In this document: piece by piece, positions 29,244 through 38,852 of the stretch
Layout of the letters: each line of letters starts with the position of its first letter
Position numbering within the stretch: the first letter of the stretch is position 1
NCBI RefSeq assembly: GCF_000189255.1
Contig: NZ_AEVS01000089.1
Coordinates: 1 to 56,512 of the forward strand
DNA length: 56,512 nucleotides
Reading direction: 5' to 3'
Source of the DNA: Vibrio brasiliensis LMG 20546
GTDB taxonomy: Bacteria > Pseudomonadota > Gammaproteobacteria > Enterobacterales > Vibrionaceae
The notes under the pieces: generated by a model
Databases searched by the model: none
What the model was told of the DNA's origin: nothing
What the model saw: the letters and a program-made list of their open reading frames with translations, nothing else
Program-made: the position numbers and the translations under genes

Positions 29244-30008
29244 GTGAAAAAAGCCGTTCTATCGGGGATGTTTCTCAGTAGTGTCTTTGTGGTGAGTGCT
29301 ATGGCTCATTTACCTGCGCAGTTTGTTATTCAATACGCGCCTTTACCGGGCCAATTGAGCATTAATGGTGTCGAGGGCACGGTCTGGCAGGGTTCTGCTC
29401 AACAGATTCGTTGGCAAGGAACAAGTTATGGCGCTCTCAATTGGCAGCTTAATCCAGCAAAAGTGCTTACCGGAGCTCTTGAGGCACAAGTTCGATTTGG
29501 CCGAGGCAGTGACCTCTCTCTCCAGGGGCGAGGTGTTGTTGGCTACGACCTGAATGGCTTGTATGCGCAAAACTTTATCGCCGCTATTCCCGTCGAAGAA
29601 GTGAGCAAGTTTGCGCCACGTTTACCAGTACCGCTTGATTTAAATGGCCAGGTTGAAGTTAATCTCCGCTCTTATCGTTATGCCCAACCATACTGTGATA
29701 GCGCGCAAGGGAGCCTGGTGTGGAATACTCAAGCGGTAGGGACACCACTGGCGGATCTTTATCTTGGACCTGTCATTGCACAATTCAGCTGTCAGCAGAA
29801 TAATATTGATGTTGAAGGCGAGCAGCAGAGTGAACAAGTTGAAAGTGGCTTTAATGCCCAGTTTAGTGGTGATCGTAGCTTTAAAGCGAGTGCCTGGTTT
29901 AAGCCATTAGGTGAGTTCCCACAAGCACTTCAACAGCAGTTGAAGTGGTTGCCTGAACAGGCAGACAGTGAAGGAAAATACCAGTTCAGTCAGCAAGGTC
30001 GCTGGTAA
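29244..30008 (+). CDS. gspN: Type II secretion protein GspN (EpsN), GTG start
   Basis: 254-residue protein with an N-terminal membrane segment (about 4-22) and a periplasmic beta-rich domain starting with the family-typical LSINGVEGTVWQG. GspN is found only in some type II systems and is often dispensable; its exact role is unsettled. It is the last gene of the operon, four bases after gspM, and ends at a strong terminator shared with the convergent envZ. Confidence 0.93.
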   Translation: MKKAVLSGMFLSSVFVVSAMAHLPAQFVIQYAPLPGQLSINGVEGTVWQGSAQQIRWQGTSYGALNWQLNPAKVLTGALEAQVRFGRGSDLSLQGRGVVGYDLNGLYAQNFIAAIPVEEVSKFAPRLPVPLDLNGQVEVNLRSYRYAQPYCDSAQGSLVWNTQAVGTPLADLYLGPVIAQFSCQQNNIDVEGEQQSEQVESGFNAQFSGDRSFKASAWFKPLGEFPQALQQQLKWLPEQADSEGKYQFSQQGRW

Positions 30009-30028
30009 CAGAACAAGGCAAAAGAACG

Positions 30029-30060
30029 AAAAAGGGCAGCGTGATTGACGCTGCCCTTTT
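30029..30060. terminator. Bidirectional terminator between gspN and envZ
   Basis: AAAAGGGCAGCGT pairs with ACGCTGCCCTTTT around a short loop, with A and T tracts on both sides. It lies between convergent gene ends (30008 and 30064) and can end transcripts from both. Confidence 0.9.
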
Positions 30061-30063
30061 ACT

Positions 30064-31371
30064 TTACTTAGCGGTTGGAAAACTAAGCTGTACCTTCAAA
30101 CCACCGCCGCTACGGTTATTAACGATAACTGAGCCGTTATGTTGGCTGACAATACGTTTGACAATTGCCAGTCCAAGCCCGGTCCCTTCACTGCCTCGGG
30201 CAGTATCACCGCGTGTGAAAGGTTCAAACAGTTTACCAATCTGGCTCTGTTCAATACCCGGGCCATTATCTTCAATACATACCCAAACCAGCTTATTGTC
30301 AGCGGTTGCACCGGTACTGACTTTTATCCAGCCATTACCGTATCGAATTGCATTGACGACCAGATTGCTCACGGCACGTTTAATGGCGATCGGACTGCCT
30401 AAGGTATCTTTTATCGACGGATCCATTTCCGTTTCAATCTGCACCTCATAGCCGCCTTCTGAAGAGGCAACGTCATTGGCAATTTCATTGAGATCGACAG
30501 CGACAAAGGACTGCTTATTAACAGGTTTTAGATAGTCCATAAACTGACTGATGATCTCATTACACTCTTCAGTGTCGCTAATAATGCCTTCCGCAAGATA
30601 GCTGTCTTCTGGTGACATCATTTCGGTTGCAAGACGGATTCGGGTCAGGGGTGTTCTGAGGTCGTGACTAATACCGGCCATCAATAAAGCCCTGTCATCT
30701 TCGAGCGCCTGAATGCCTTTTGACATTTGGTTGAAAGCCCGCGTAACAGAACGAATTTCTGAGGCTCCCTTCTCCGGAAGTGGTGGTGGGATTTCACCGC
30801 GACCGACGACTTTAGCGGCTTTCTCCAGTGCGATTAGAGGACGGTTTTGCAAACGGATAAATAGCCAACCACCCGCAACAATCAGCATTGCCATGATGAG
30901 ACTATTGCGAAATAGTGGGGTGAAATCTTCCTCTTGTAGCTCAGAGAGTGGGATGCGCAGTAGTGACCCGGGTAACGAGTCTATTTTCATCCACAGTACG
31001 TAGCTTTCACTCCCCAGCATCATGCGTACATCTGTTGGTGAACCGAGCTCATTTGTCATCTCTTCACTCATAAGATCGATGCTGACCGCATGATAATACT
31101 CTTCGGCGATAGGGCTGTCTTCAGCATGAATGGTCACGCCGAGTTGCTCTAAGACACGTCGACGCAGCGGAGCATCCATTGCTAGTTCATCTTCCAGGCT
31201 GGCAGAGTCATCAAGCATCAGATTGATTTCATGGCCGAGAATCTTATTGAACTGCTGCAGGCTTGGCATTAACGCATAGTTGAATACTGCGTAGTAGGAG
31301 TAAACCTGACTTGCGATCAGCAGGGTGAGAAAGATAAAAATGGATTGAGTAAATGAGCTGCGAATGCGCAT
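30064..31371 (-). CDS. envZ: Osmosensor histidine kinase EnvZ
   Basis: 435-residue inner-membrane kinase/phosphatase. Two membrane segments (about 10-30 and 155-175) flank a periplasmic domain. HAMP and the H-box [12 protein letters not shown] with His236 follow, then the ATP domain with DNGPGIE and GTGLGL. It phosphorylates OmpR to control porins and envelope genes. It lies 73 bases after ompR; in E. coli the two genes overlap. The gap forms a nested stem whose outer arm covers the AAGG ribosome binding site of envZ, so envZ may be made at a lower rate than ompR. Confidence 0.95.
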   Translation of the reverse strand: MRIRSSFTQSIFIFLTLLIASQVYSYYAVFNYALMPSLQQFNKILGHEINLMLDDSASLEDELAMDAPLRRRVLEQLGVTIHAEDSPIAEEYYHAVSIDLMSEEMTNELGSPTDVRMMLGSESYVLWMKIDSLPGSLLRIPLSELQEEDFTPLFRNSLIMAMLIVAGGWLFIRLQNRPLIALEKAAKVVGRGEIPPPLPEKGASEIRSVTRAFNQMSKGIQALEDDRALLMAGISHDLRTPLTRIRLATEMMSPEDSYLAEGIISDTEECNEIISQFMDYLKPVNKQSFVAVDLNEIANDVASSEGGYEVQIETEMDPSIKDTLGSPIAIKRAVSNLVVNAIRYGNGWIKVSTGATADNKLVWVCIEDNGPGIEQSQIGKLFEPFTRGDTARGSEGTGLGLAIVKRIVSQHNGSVIVNNRSGGGLKVQLSFPTAK

Positions 31372-31377
31372 AACACC

Positions 31378-31446
31378 AACCTTAATAGGATTAGAAACAA
31401 AGAGTGCGAGACAAGGTCTCGCACTCTGGTAATACTGGTTAAGGTT
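31378..31446 (-). promoter_or_regulatory. Nested hairpin in the ompR-envZ gap covering the envZ ribosome binding site
   Basis: A perfect 12-base-pair hairpin (AGAGTGCGAGAC at 31401-31412 with GTCTCGCACTCT at 31416-31427, three-base loop) is followed on the minus strand by TTTGTTTCT and resembles a weak terminator. An outer perfect stem pairs AACCTTAA (31378-31385) with TTAAGGTT (31439-31446). The outer arm next to envZ contains its AAGG ribosome binding site and the other arm overlaps the ompR stop codon. Confidence 0.7.
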
Positions 31447-32164
31447 AGGCTTCTTTTCCGTCTGGGACGAAGACGTAACCTAATCCCCAAACCGTTTGAA
31501 TATAGCGTGGCTTACTTGGGTCGACCTCTAGCATACGACGTAAACGCGAAATCTGAACGTCAATCGAACGTTCCATCGCTGAGTATTCACGACCGCGTGC
31601 CATGTTCATCAGTTTATCACGTGACATCGGCTCACGTGCATTGGTGACAAGTGCTTTCAACACGGCGAATTCGCCAGAGGTTAGTGGCATAGCTTCTTCG
31701 CCACGGAACATCTCACGAGTGCCCAGATTAAGGCGGAAGTCACCAAATTCGACAATGGACTCTTCGCTGCTTGGTGCGCCCGGTAGTTCTGTTGTCTGAC
31801 GACGTAGCACTGCTTTAATACGCGCGAGTAGCTCACGTGGGTTAAAAGGCTTCGGCAGATAATCATCTGCACCCACTTCAAGGCCGACAATGCGATCTAT
31901 CTCGTCACCTTTAGCTGTTAGCATCAGAATCGGTAGCGTATTATTCGCATTACGCAGGCGACGACAAATCGATAGACCATCTTCACCTGGTAGCATCAGG
32001 TCAAGTACCATCAAGTGGAAGGTTTCGCGGGTTAGCAGGCGGTCCATTTGTTCGCTATTTGCAACACTACGAACTTGGAATCCTTGCTCAGACAAGTAAC
32101 GCTCTAGTAGTGCACGAAGACGTGCATCATCATCAACAACTAAGATCTTGTGATTTTCTTGCAT
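31445..32164 (-). CDS. ompR: Osmoregulatory response regulator OmpR
   Basis: 239-residue OmpR/PhoB-type regulator. The receiver domain has the DDD pocket (11-13 region), phosphoacceptor Asp55 and conserved Lys in LPKPF. The C-terminal winged helix (about 135-235) has the typical [14 protein letters not shown] recognition segment and WGLGYVF wing. It pairs with EnvZ downstream, separated by a structured 73-base gap. Length matches E. coli OmpR (239). Confidence 0.97.
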   Translation of the reverse strand: MQENHKILVVDDDARLRALLERYLSEQGFQVRSVANSEQMDRLLTRETFHLMVLDLMLPGEDGLSICRRLRNANNTLPILMLTAKGDEIDRIVGLEVGADDYLPKPFNPRELLARIKAVLRRQTTELPGAPSSEESIVEFGDFRLNLGTREMFRGEEAMPLTSGEFAVLKALVTNAREPMSRDKLMNMARGREYSAMERSIDVQISRLRRMLEVDPSKPRYIQTVWGLGYVFVPDGKEA

Positions 32165-32338
32165 GTAATGGTTCCACCTATTTGATAAGCACGCACTAAA
32201 TCAGGGTAAAGAGATGTCTACCCATTGTGCAGCTTAAAATGTAACACTGTTCTGGCCCAAGTGGCGCAAAGAATTGTTAACGTTTATTTCCTTTTTAGCT
32301 AATGTATATCGGAACTTCAATTTAATATCGTCAGAAAT

Positions 32339-32818
32339 ATGAAAACAAACCTAATAACGCGAGAAGGCTACGATCGACTCAAGCGCGAGCTCGATTTTTT
32401 ATGGAAAGAAGAACGCCCGGAAGTGACTAAGAAAGTGACCTGGGCTGCCAGTCTGGGTGACCGCAGTGAAAACGCTGACTATCAATACAACAAGAAGCGT
32501 CTGCGTGAGATTGACCGCCGTGTCCGCTATTTGCGTAAACGTCTTGAACAAGTGAAGGTGGTCGACTATTCACCTCAGCAGGAGGGTAAAGTTTTCTTTG
32601 GTGCCTGGGTAGAAATTGAAAATGAAGCGGGCGAGATTAAGTCATTTCGCATTGTTGGACCGGATGAAATCTATGGTGATGCCAAAGGATATATATCTAT
32701 CGATTCACCGATGGCTCGCGCCCTACTTAAGAAAGAAGTGGATGATGAGTTTAGCGTCAAAACCCCAGACGGCTACAAAGAGTGGTTTGTAAATCAGATT
32801 CGGTATTCAGCCGAGTAA
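32339..32818 (+). CDS. greB: Transcription elongation factor GreB
   Basis: 159-residue Gre factor that rescues backtracked RNA polymerase by stimulating transcript cleavage. The N-terminal coiled coil carries the acidic tip near GDRSENADYQY, which contains the conserved Asp and Glu, and the C-terminal FKBP-like domain follows (about 80-158). The residues TPDGYKEWFV near the end are GreB-like rather than GreA-like. It is divergent from ompR, as in E. coli, and ends at a terminator at 32841-32866. Confidence 0.96.
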   Translation: MKTNLITREGYDRLKRELDFLWKEERPEVTKKVTWAASLGDRSENADYQYNKKRLREIDRRVRYLRKRLEQVKVVDYSPQQEGKVFFGAWVEIENEAGEIKSFRIVGPDEIYGDAKGYISIDSPMARALLKKEVDDEFSVKTPDGYKEWFVNQIRYSAE

Positions 32819-32840
32819 GATGATATTGAGTGAAAAGTAG

Positions 32841-32866
32841 AAGTCCCGCACCAGGCGGGACTTTTT
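32841..32866 (+). terminator. greB intrinsic terminator
   Basis: AAGTCCCGC pairs with GCGGGACTT around a short loop, followed by TTTTTA. It is 23 bases past the greB stop and directly faces the end of the minus-strand retropepsin-like gene at 32868. Confidence 0.9.
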
Positions 32867-32867
32867 A

Positions 32868-34763
32868 TTACTGCTCAGATTCTGGCGGTTCAGTGATTAG
32901 GTAGTTACTCTCACTGGCAACCACAGCGCCATATTTAAGGAAGTTTTTGCCCAGAATCATGCTGTAATGGAAGCGACTGCGATCTTGCAGGTTAACGCGG
33001 ATTTTCTTTTCCAACTGACCCAGCGTTACATGCATTTCAACCACTGGTCGAGTGGTTGCCTTCTCTCCCTTCTTAGCGGTGATGGTCATGCTATCGACCA
33101 CTTTTCGGGTAAACTCTTTTTTAACGCCCTGATCGTTCTCATAGGTAAAGCTAACCATCTTTCGTCCATCGCGAGTGAACTGTTTGATGTTCTGTGCATT
33201 GATTGAGCTGACATCAGCGCCAGTATCTAACTTGACCGGAAAACTAAGTCCATCAACTTGAGCGACTTCAATATGGCCGGCCTTAAACAGTGGATAGGTA
33301 TCGAGCAGGTGGTCACTGCGAGTATTGATTAATACCCCCTCTTTCGACATTTTCTGACCAATTACAAAGTAGTCTTCGGTTTCATTTTCAGACAGCACAT
33401 CAATGGCATATGGTAGTTCGACTGGTTCTCCGTAAAGCATGAACGTACCAAATACCACCGGGCGAATCGAACTGCCAACCTTAAGCTTTTTGTTGATCGG
33501 CTTAGAGAACTGCTTCGCTTCGCCATCCGCAGTAGTGAGGTAGTAGGTTACCCACTCCTTACCTTTTTTATCGAACATCTCAAAGCTGGCAACTTTGAGC
33601 AGCGGTGTTTTTACTGTCATAGATGGCTCGGCGTCGAGAGTGATGCCATCTAAGGTTAATGACTCACTGCCAGAGACCTGCATAGCTTTGGAGTCAGGGC
33701 TGAATGTTTTGGGTTTACCTGCTAACAAAGACTTCTTACTTGTATCGAGCATAAAGCGTTCGTTGAGAGTATTTTTGCCTAAACGCAGTTGAGAACCAAA
33801 TTTACTGCGATCACTTAAGTAGACTAACCAGTGTTGGGTAGGCTGGTTTGGAGTATCAATAGGCACAACGACCATCGGACGCTTTTCACCACTGACATTC
33901 AGCATTCGCGCCACAGGTAAAGTGAGTAACTTACTCTTACCCTGACTATCCTCGACGTTGAAAGTGACTCGTTGAGTCTTGTCGTCAATCTCAATGTCAG
34001 TAGCATGCAGCGAGCTGTAATTGTTGCTCAGTGAGTAACTGATCTTCTGCTTTAAACCAGCAATTGTGACAGTCTCTTTGTTTCCGATAAGCTGGGCATT
34101 TTTCTGTTGCTGTAGATAGTCGTATCCGGCAAGTACCCAGGCATTGTTATTGAGGAAAGTTTTGCCGATCAAAATTGGTGAAGAGAACTGGCTACGATCA
34201 GTTAAGTTCACCTCGGTCATCACTGTTTTGTCGGCAATGGTTAACGGTAAGGTGACTGTCGGACGTAGAATCGGCTGTTTTTGTGTGCGGTTACGGATTA
34301 CCCCGACTCGCGTTATTGGTCGGGAGATCTCTATCGACTTGCCGCTTTGAGGCTGAGTGACAGTAAAAGTGACATTAACCTTATATGGCTTAAATAACTC
34401 CGCATTCCAGTTATCGTAATGAACTTTATCTATTGGTTCATAATCGATCAGTGCTCGCATCAGTTCCTGATCGCGTAATTTATTGAACTTGGGGTGATCG
34501 CTTGATACATGGATATCAGTGGCATGCATAGAGGTAGTATCAGCACCAGTATCAATCTTGCCAGCAAAGGCGATTCCTTTTAATTGCTCGACATCATTGA
34601 GGTAGACGTTTTCAACTCGGCCCAAGACCAGTTTATTCTCCAGGGTGTAAGGCGGATGTTGGGTGGTGGCATTTAACGCACTGCCTGCAGAGTCACTTTC
34701 TGCAAAAGAGAGTGAGGAGAAGGAAACGGATAATACAGAAAGGGCCAGCAAGATTTTTTTCAT
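32868..34763 (-). CDS. Exported four-repeat retropepsin-like (RimK-associated 'ATP-dependent zinc protease' family) protein
   Basis: 631-residue exported protein. I use the ATG at 34761-34763, which opens a signal peptide MKKILLALSV ending near residue 21; the frame is open 36 codons further upstream without a good start. The mature part holds four copies of a retropepsin-like beta domain of the PF05618 type. Copy 1 has DTGA at 71-74 and copy 4 has DTGA at 513-516. Copy 2 (SLSN at 244-247, still followed by SSLHA) and copy 3 have lost the catalytic Asp. Most relatives I know of are single-domain, so tandem duplication with decay of the inner copies is inferred. The family name is historical; ATP or zinc dependence is not visible here. 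Upstream is tex, divergent. Confidence 0.8.
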   Translation of the reverse strand: MKKILLALSVLSVSFSSLSFAESDSAGSALNATTQHPPYTLENKLVLGRVENVYLNDVEQLKGIAFAGKIDTGADTTSMHATDIHVSSDHPKFNKLRDQELMRALIDYEPIDKVHYDNWNAELFKPYKVNVTFTVTQPQSGKSIEISRPITRVGVIRNRTQKQPILRPTVTLPLTIADKTVMTEVNLTDRSQFSSPILIGKTFLNNNAWVLAGYDYLQQQKNAQLIGNKETVTIAGLKQKISYSLSNNYSSLHATDIEIDDKTQRVTFNVEDSQGKSKLLTLPVARMLNVSGEKRPMVVVPIDTPNQPTQHWLVYLSDRSKFGSQLRLGKNTLNERFMLDTSKKSLLAGKPKTFSPDSKAMQVSGSESLTLDGITLDAEPSMTVKTPLLKVASFEMFDKKGKEWVTYYLTTADGEAKQFSKPINKKLKVGSSIRPVVFGTFMLYGEPVELPYAIDVLSENETEDYFVIGQKMSKEGVLINTRSDHLLDTYPLFKAGHIEVAQVDGLSFPVKLDTGADVSSINAQNIKQFTRDGRKMVSFTYENDQGVKKEFTRKVVDSMTITAKKGEKATTRPVVEMHVTLGQLEKKIRVNLQDRSRFHYSMILGKNFLKYGAVVASESNYLITEPPESEQ

Positions 34764-34988
34764 AGTGGTTCCATATGCACATTGTTCGTTCAAAGGTATG
34801 AACGAAGTTAGTTCCATTTTTCTGATATTAGTTCTGATTTTACCTATAGTTCTGACATAACTTTCACACAATTGCCAACCGTTCAGTCAAACAATTGCGT
34901 AACCTTGCTAGTGACAACAAAAAGTGTTGGTTTTTACTTTCATTACCCCAATATATTAGACGTTTAACATAAAAAAGAGATTCAACGG

Positions 34989-37307
34989 ATGAGCCAAGCT
35001 ATCTGTAATTTGATTGCTCAAGAACTCAATGTTCGCTCTGAGCAAGTCACCGCTGCTGTTAACCTGATTGATGATGGCAATACAGTTCCATTTATCGCTC
35101 GTTACCGTAAAGAGGTGACGGGTGGTTTAGATGACACTCAGCTGCGAAATCTAGATAGTCGCTTATCCTATTTGCGTGAGTTAGATGAACGTCGTCAAAC
35201 CATCCTTAAGTCCATCCAGGAACAAGGAAAAATGACGCCAGAGCTAGAGGCCGATATTAATCAGGCTGATAGCAAAACTCGTCTGGAAGACCTTTACCTA
35301 CCTTATAAGCCAAAGCGTCGCACTAAAGGCCAGATTGCCATTGAAGCTGGACTAGAGCCGCTAGCAGATAAACTGTGGAACGAACCACAAACAGAACCAG
35401 AAACTGAAGCTGCTGGTTATATTGCTGCTGACAAAGGCATTGAAGATACCAAGGCGGCGTTAGATGGTGCTCGTGCGATTGTCATGGAGCGCATTGCTGA
35501 AGATGCTAATTTACTTGAGAAGATTCGCCACCACCTGAATCGCAATGCAGAGCTGGTATCGAGAGTCGTGGCAGGAAAAGAGCAAGAAGGCGAAAAATTC
35601 AAAGATTACTTCGAACACAATGAAGCTCTGAGCAAGGTTCCTTCACACCGTGCATTAGCCATGTTGCGTGGTCGTAACGAAGGTTTCCTCACTTTGGCTA
35701 TGAACGCTGACCCGGCACAGGAAGAGAGCGTACGTCAGTCCTATTGTGAGACGATCATCAGTGACCACTATGGTATCTCACTCAGCAGTGCACCTGCTGA
35801 CGCATGGCGTAAACAGGTGATCAGTTGGGCGTGGCGCATCAAAGTATCCATGCACATGGAAACTGAGCTGATGGGCGCAATGAAAGAGCGCGCAGAGATT
35901 GAAGCAATCGAAGTATTTGCCACTAACCTTAAAGACCTGCTTATGGCGGCTCCTGCTGGACCGCGTGCAACACTTGGCCTCGATCCGGGTCTGCGTACCG
36001 GTTCGAAAATTGCCGTGGTTGACTCTACTGGTAAAGTCTTAGCGACTGAAACCATCTATCCACATCCACCACAAAAGCAGTATGACAAGTCGGCACAAAT
36101 TGTTGATGCACTGGTACGCAAATACAACGTTGATTTAATTGCGATTGGTAATGGTACTGCATCACGTGAGACAGACAGCTTTGTTGCTGACTTAATTAAA
36201 CGTGGCAACCTGAAAGTTCAGAAGATTATGGTCAGTGAGGCTGGTGCTTCGGTTTACTCTGCATCTGAACTTGCGGCGAAAGAATTCCCTAATCTTGATG
36301 TATCACTGCGTGGTGCGGTGTCGATTGCACGTCGTCTGCAAGACCCGCTTGCCGAACTGGTGAAAATCGATCCTAAGTCGATCGGTGTCGGCCAATACCA
36401 ACACGATGTCAGCCAGTCGATGTTAGCCAAGCGACTGGATGCGGTTGTCGAAGACTGTGTGAACGCGGTTGGCGTGGATGTTAACACTGCGTCTCCTGCA
36501 CTTCTGACTCGCGTTGCTGGGCTATCAAGTACGATCGCGCAGAACATCGTTGATTACCGTGATGCTAATGGTCGTTTCGAAGCGCGCACTACTTTGAAGA
36601 AAGTGGCGCGTCTTGGGCCTAAAGCATTTGAACAGTGTGCTGGCTTCTTACGCATTATGGATGGTAAGAACCCGCTGGATGCTTCGTCTGTTCACCCTGA
36701 AGCGTACCCGGTAGTGAAAGCGATTGCAGAGAAGAACCAAAAAGATGTCAAAGCTCTGATTGGTGATACTCAGTTCCTTCGCGGCTTACATGCAGTGGAT
36801 TACACCGATGAAAGCTTTGGTGTTCCAACGGTGACAGACATCATTAAAGAGCTTGATAAGCCGGGTCGTGACCCTCGCCCAGAGTTTAAGACCGCCACTT
36901 TTGCAGATGGTGTTAACGAAGTGTCTGATCTGGAGCCGGGCATGGTGCTGGAAGGTGTGGTTTCTAACGTGGCTAACTTCGGTGCCTTTGTCGATATTGG
37001 TGTTCATCAGGATGGCTTGGTACACATCTCAGCTCTGACAGATCGTTATGTTTCTGATCCACGTGAAGTGGTCAAGGCGGGTGATATCGTCAAAGTGAAA
37101 GTGATGGAAGTGGATGTTAAACGTAAGCGAATCGGACTGTCTATGCGCCTTAACGATGAGCCGGGACAAGACAATCGAGCGCAGCGCTCTAGTGCGCCTC
37201 GTGGTCAGCAGCGCCAGCCTCAAGGGGGGCAGCGTCGCCGTGAAGAGTCTCAGAACAATGCGATGGGTGGCGCGTTTGCCGCTGCTTTTGCTAAGGCGAA
37301 ACGTTAA
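34989..37307 (+). CDS. tex: Tex, S1-domain transcription accessory protein
   Basis: 772-residue nucleic-acid-binding protein. The domain order is Tex N-terminal helical region, YqgF-like RNase H fold (about 320-450, with GLDPGLRTG), helix-hairpin-helix pairs (about 495-560) and a C-terminal S1 RNA-binding domain (about 645-720, [21 protein letters not shown]). The last 50 residues are Gln/Arg/Gly-rich. Tex is linked to transcription and RNA turnover. It is followed by a terminator at 37336-37372. Confidence 0.97.
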   Translation: MSQAICNLIAQELNVRSEQVTAAVNLIDDGNTVPFIARYRKEVTGGLDDTQLRNLDSRLSYLRELDERRQTILKSIQEQGKMTPELEADINQADSKTRLEDLYLPYKPKRRTKGQIAIEAGLEPLADKLWNEPQTEPETEAAGYIAADKGIEDTKAALDGARAIVMERIAEDANLLEKIRHHLNRNAELVSRVVAGKEQEGEKFKDYFEHNEALSKVPSHRALAMLRGRNEGFLTLAMNADPAQEESVRQSYCETIISDHYGISLSSAPADAWRKQVISWAWRIKVSMHMETELMGAMKERAEIEAIEVFATNLKDLLMAAPAGPRATLGLDPGLRTGSKIAVVDSTGKVLATETIYPHPPQKQYDKSAQIVDALVRKYNVDLIAIGNGTASRETDSFVADLIKRGNLKVQKIMVSEAGASVYSASELAAKEFPNLDVSLRGAVSIARRLQDPLAELVKIDPKSIGVGQYQHDVSQSMLAKRLDAVVEDCVNAVGVDVNTASPALLTRVAGLSSTIAQNIVDYRDANGRFEARTTLKKVARLGPKAFEQCAGFLRIMDGKNPLDASSVHPEAYPVVKAIAEKNQKDVKALIGDTQFLRGLHAVDYTDESFGVPTVTDIIKELDKPGRDPRPEFKTATFADGVNEVSDLEPGMVLEGVVSNVANFGAFVDIGVHQDGLVHISALTDRYVSDPREVVKAGDIVKVKVMEVDVKRKRIGLSMRLNDEPGQDNRAQRSSAPRGQQRQPQGGQRRREESQNNAMGGAFAAAFAKAKR

Positions 37308-37335
37308 GTAACCTAATCATTGTGACTTAACAAAC

Positions 37336-37372
37336 AAATCCCCGCAGTAGTGCTACTGACGGGGATTTTTTC
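37336..37372 (+). terminator. tex intrinsic terminator
   Basis: AAATCCCCG pairs with CGGGGATTT, with an inner GTAG/CTAC stem in the loop, followed by TTTTTTC. It begins 29 bases after the tex stop. Confidence 0.88.
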
Positions 37373-37407
37373 GGCATTACCTTATCGCTGCGAACAACGA
37401 CAAGGTA

Positions 37408-37878
37408 CTACAACACCGCAATTACATCAGAGGGAGTGTTGGGAGCAACCGCATCGCCGTAATGAAATTTAATCACGGTTCTACGTTTGGCCATCATCCC
37501 TTCTGTTATCGCCGCATCGATTATGCGTCTCGGCAATCGAAAACGCATGGCGTAGCCTTTACCTTGATGTTCGCTATAACTGTCCAGTGCCAGCAACTGG
37601 AATAACCGTTCGAGTGTGTCCTTGGGTTCTTCCTGATAGAGCGAAATTGCTTCACCGCTTTGTTCCGTCTCATAGCTAGGGTGCTCTGAGGGGTCCCAGG
37701 ATGATTGCTTTCGCCGCTTATCGTCAGCTGTAACCTTTCGTTCTGCGTTGCTCTTGGTCAATGCAATAGTAGGAGCAATAGGTTCACGGACTTTATTGTC
37801 CCGAGCTGCTTGCTCCGTTTGCACATTAACCGATGGGGCGATGAGTGGAACACTTACGTTCGTAGGTGATACGAGCAT
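37408..37878 (-). CDS. Conserved-looking hypothetical protein
   Basis: 156 residues, not recognised. The first 85 residues are low-complexity, rich in Ser, Lys, Thr and Glu and probably disordered. The C-terminal 70 residues look folded, with a helix LERLFQLLALDSY and basic pairs (FRLPRRII, AKRRTVIKFHYGD). No signal peptide or membrane segment is visible. GAGGAG-like sequence precedes the ATG. It lies between tex (convergent) and bioH (same strand, 109 bases upstream) and has ordinary base composition for the region. I infer no function; a Vibrio-restricted protein is likely. Confidence 0.65.
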   Translation of the reverse strand: MLVSPTNVSVPLIAPSVNVQTEQAARDNKVREPIAPTIALTKSNAERKVTADDKRRKQSSWDPSEHPSYETEQSGEAISLYQEEPKDTLERLFQLLALDSYSEHQGKGYAMRFRLPRRIIDAAITEGMMAKRRTVIKFHYGDAVAPNTPSDVIAVL

Positions 37879-37987
37879 TATTTATCTCCTCACGCCCAAC
37901 CTGCAGAGTTGTTACTCCGTTCGGTTAGTATATTTATCGACCAGTTTAGTCAGATATTTAGCGTCGTTTACAAATTGTTTCACAAAG

Positions 37988-38794
37988 CTATTGTGAGAGG
38001 TCGTCAGAGATAAACTGTTTCACTTGTTGGCAGAAGCTCTCGAGTTCCGTCATAAACGGTGCGTGTGAGGACTCGGCAAAGACATATTGGTTACTGTGAG
38101 GTAGCAGACGATCAACATCACTCGCCACTTTGACTGGAACCAATCCGTCAAGGCGACCGTAGAGACGAAGTACTGGAAGAGTCAGGTTCTCGAGCTCTGC
38201 GCGATAGTCAATGTCGGCCAACAGCTGAAGACCAGCGAGTAGCGCACTAGGATTAGGTGTTGGACGGGATAGCACCGCTTTCTTAAGCTGTTTGACGTCG
38301 TGTCGGGCTGACGGACTGCCCATTGCTTGCAGTGCCATAAAGCGTTCGATAGTTAACTGGAAATCTTCAACCAATTGTTCAGTGAATGCTGTTAACACAT
38401 TGGGCTGGATTCCACGCCAAGGGCGCTCCGCCGCAAACTTAGGTGAGCTTGCTACTGTGATGAGTTTATTCACTCGTTGAGGGTAGTTTAGGGCAATATG
38501 AGTCGCCAACAGCCCACCCAGTGACCAGCCTAACCAGGTCGCTTTGTGTGGAGCGTCCGTAAGTACCTGCTGGGCAAGGTCGTCCATATTAACGAAACTT
38601 GACTGATGGCTGTGGCCAAATCCAGGCAGGTCGACGACATGGACACAATAGTGCTGGCTTAGTGCGTCAACCGTTTGCTGCCATACCGCACCGTTCATTC
38701 CCCATCCATGAATGAGGACTAAGTCTTCACCTTCACCAACAGTGTGCCAATACAAAGCTTTTGCGTTGATCTCAGTTTGTGCCACTTTTTCCAT
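37988..38794 (-). CDS. bioH: Pimeloyl-ACP methyl ester carboxylesterase BioH
   Basis: 268-residue alpha/beta hydrolase that releases pimeloyl-ACP from its methyl ester in biotin synthesis. It shows the oxyanion region LIHGWGMNGAVWQ, nucleophile elbow GWSLGG, the catalytic Asp in RLDGLVP and the His in SSHAPF. It starts about ten residues earlier than E. coli BioH (256), with no better internal start seen. It is divergent from comF, the same arrangement as in E. coli (gntX/comF next to bioH). Confidence 0.92.
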   Translation of the reverse strand: MEKVAQTEINAKALYWHTVGEGEDLVLIHGWGMNGAVWQQTVDALSQHYCVHVVDLPGFGHSHQSSFVNMDDLAQQVLTDAPHKATWLGWSLGGLLATHIALNYPQRVNKLITVASSPKFAAERPWRGIQPNVLTAFTEQLVEDFQLTIERFMALQAMGSPSARHDVKQLKKAVLSRPTPNPSALLAGLQLLADIDYRAELENLTLPVLRLYGRLDGLVPVKVASDVDRLLPHSNQYVFAESSHAPFMTELESFCQQVKQFISDDLSQ

Positions 38795-38852
38795 CTCTTA
38801 ATTCCCGCCCCTATTGCCACAATTGAACATCATTGTTGTTTGGAGTTTGGCT

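Noticed and set aside
38814-38852. TTG start 13 codons upstream for comF
   Set aside because: It has no ribosome binding site, whereas ATG at 38853 has GGAG at good spacing and gives a normal N terminus.
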